A stretch of 46,130 bases of DNA from Thermoguttaceae bacterium. GTDB taxonomy: Bacteria; Planctomycetota; Planctomycetia; Pirellulales; Thermoguttaceae. Below are more notes on the stretch, generated by a model that saw only the letters and a list, made by a program, of their open reading frames with translations, searched no databases and was not told the origin of the DNA. The stretch lies in the NCBI GenBank assembly GCA_017405595.1, contig JAFRAC010000005.1:1-46130 (forward strand), in the 5' to 3' direction. Position 1 is the first letter of the stretch. The stretch is not shown here.

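Noticed and set aside
5518..46122. Long minus-strand open frames (several over 1,000 codons) opposite the giant gene
   Set aside because: All lie in one register, exactly codon-aligned with the plus-strand frame. They exist because the giant gene rarely uses TTA, CTA or TCA, whose complements are stop codons. Their translations lack domain patterns.
1..46130. tRNA, rRNA, insertion sequences or transposases
   Set aside because: I saw no cloverleaf, rRNA-like sequence, transposase motif or terminal inverted repeats flanking a gene.

Overview
The window looks like a Planctomycetota chromosome or contig segment of moderately high GC, possibly from a gut- or host-associated lineage (the lineage is an inference). 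The main reason is the start of the dominant gene: its first 21 residues carry the LEPR-XLL-like motif (QLESLEERTLL) found at the N-termini of planctomycete surface proteins. The only part that does not fit is the left edge, where a partial minus-strand gene has a different domain style and different codon use.

Layout. (1) Positions 1-548, minus strand: a gene cut by the window edge encoding a CARDB-like extracellular beta-sandwich, with no clear start. (2) Positions 623-3371, plus strand: a two-gene unit with an MBOAT acyltransferase of the AlgI type and an AlgX/AlgJ-like SGNH acyltransferase. It is preceded by a consensus promoter and followed by a 23-bp-stem hairpin. (3) Positions 3641-5134: a polysaccharide flippase (WzxC/Polysacc_synt type) with its own promoter. 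(4) Positions 5135-5637: a 503-bp intergenic region holding a strong sigma-70-type promoter, a leader of about 210 nt and a GAAA-tetraloop hairpin beside the Shine-Dalgarno sequence. (5) Positions 5638 to the right edge at 46130: one uninterrupted reading frame of at least 13,497 codons that is still open where the window ends.

The giant protein is modular. I count eight right-handed beta-helix (Pmp-like, FxxN / GGA[IV]) modules. Each opens with a CSLREA-like sequence (VVTT...ISLREAL). The seven complete ones close with a choice-of-anchor-Q-like ending (RP...DYGAFEYL or a variant). Between them lie arrays of YDG and MBG beta-sandwich domains, about 70 YDG units in total with interspersed MBG units. 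The largest array, about 15.7 kb between modules 3 and 4, contains a higher-order repeat of three YDG plus one MBG with a 990-993 bp period. The same 993-bp spacing recurs about 21 kb away. Two helix modules carry a homologous insertion of about 100 residues that is not helix-like.

Working model (inference): the flippase exports a glycan, the MBOAT/SGNH pair O-acetylates it, and the giant protein is a long cell-surface fibre or adhesin in the same envelope layer. The C-terminus, and so any anchor or secretion domain, lies outside the window. The many long minus-strand open frames under the giant gene all lie in the codon-aligned antisense register and are codon-bias artefacts.
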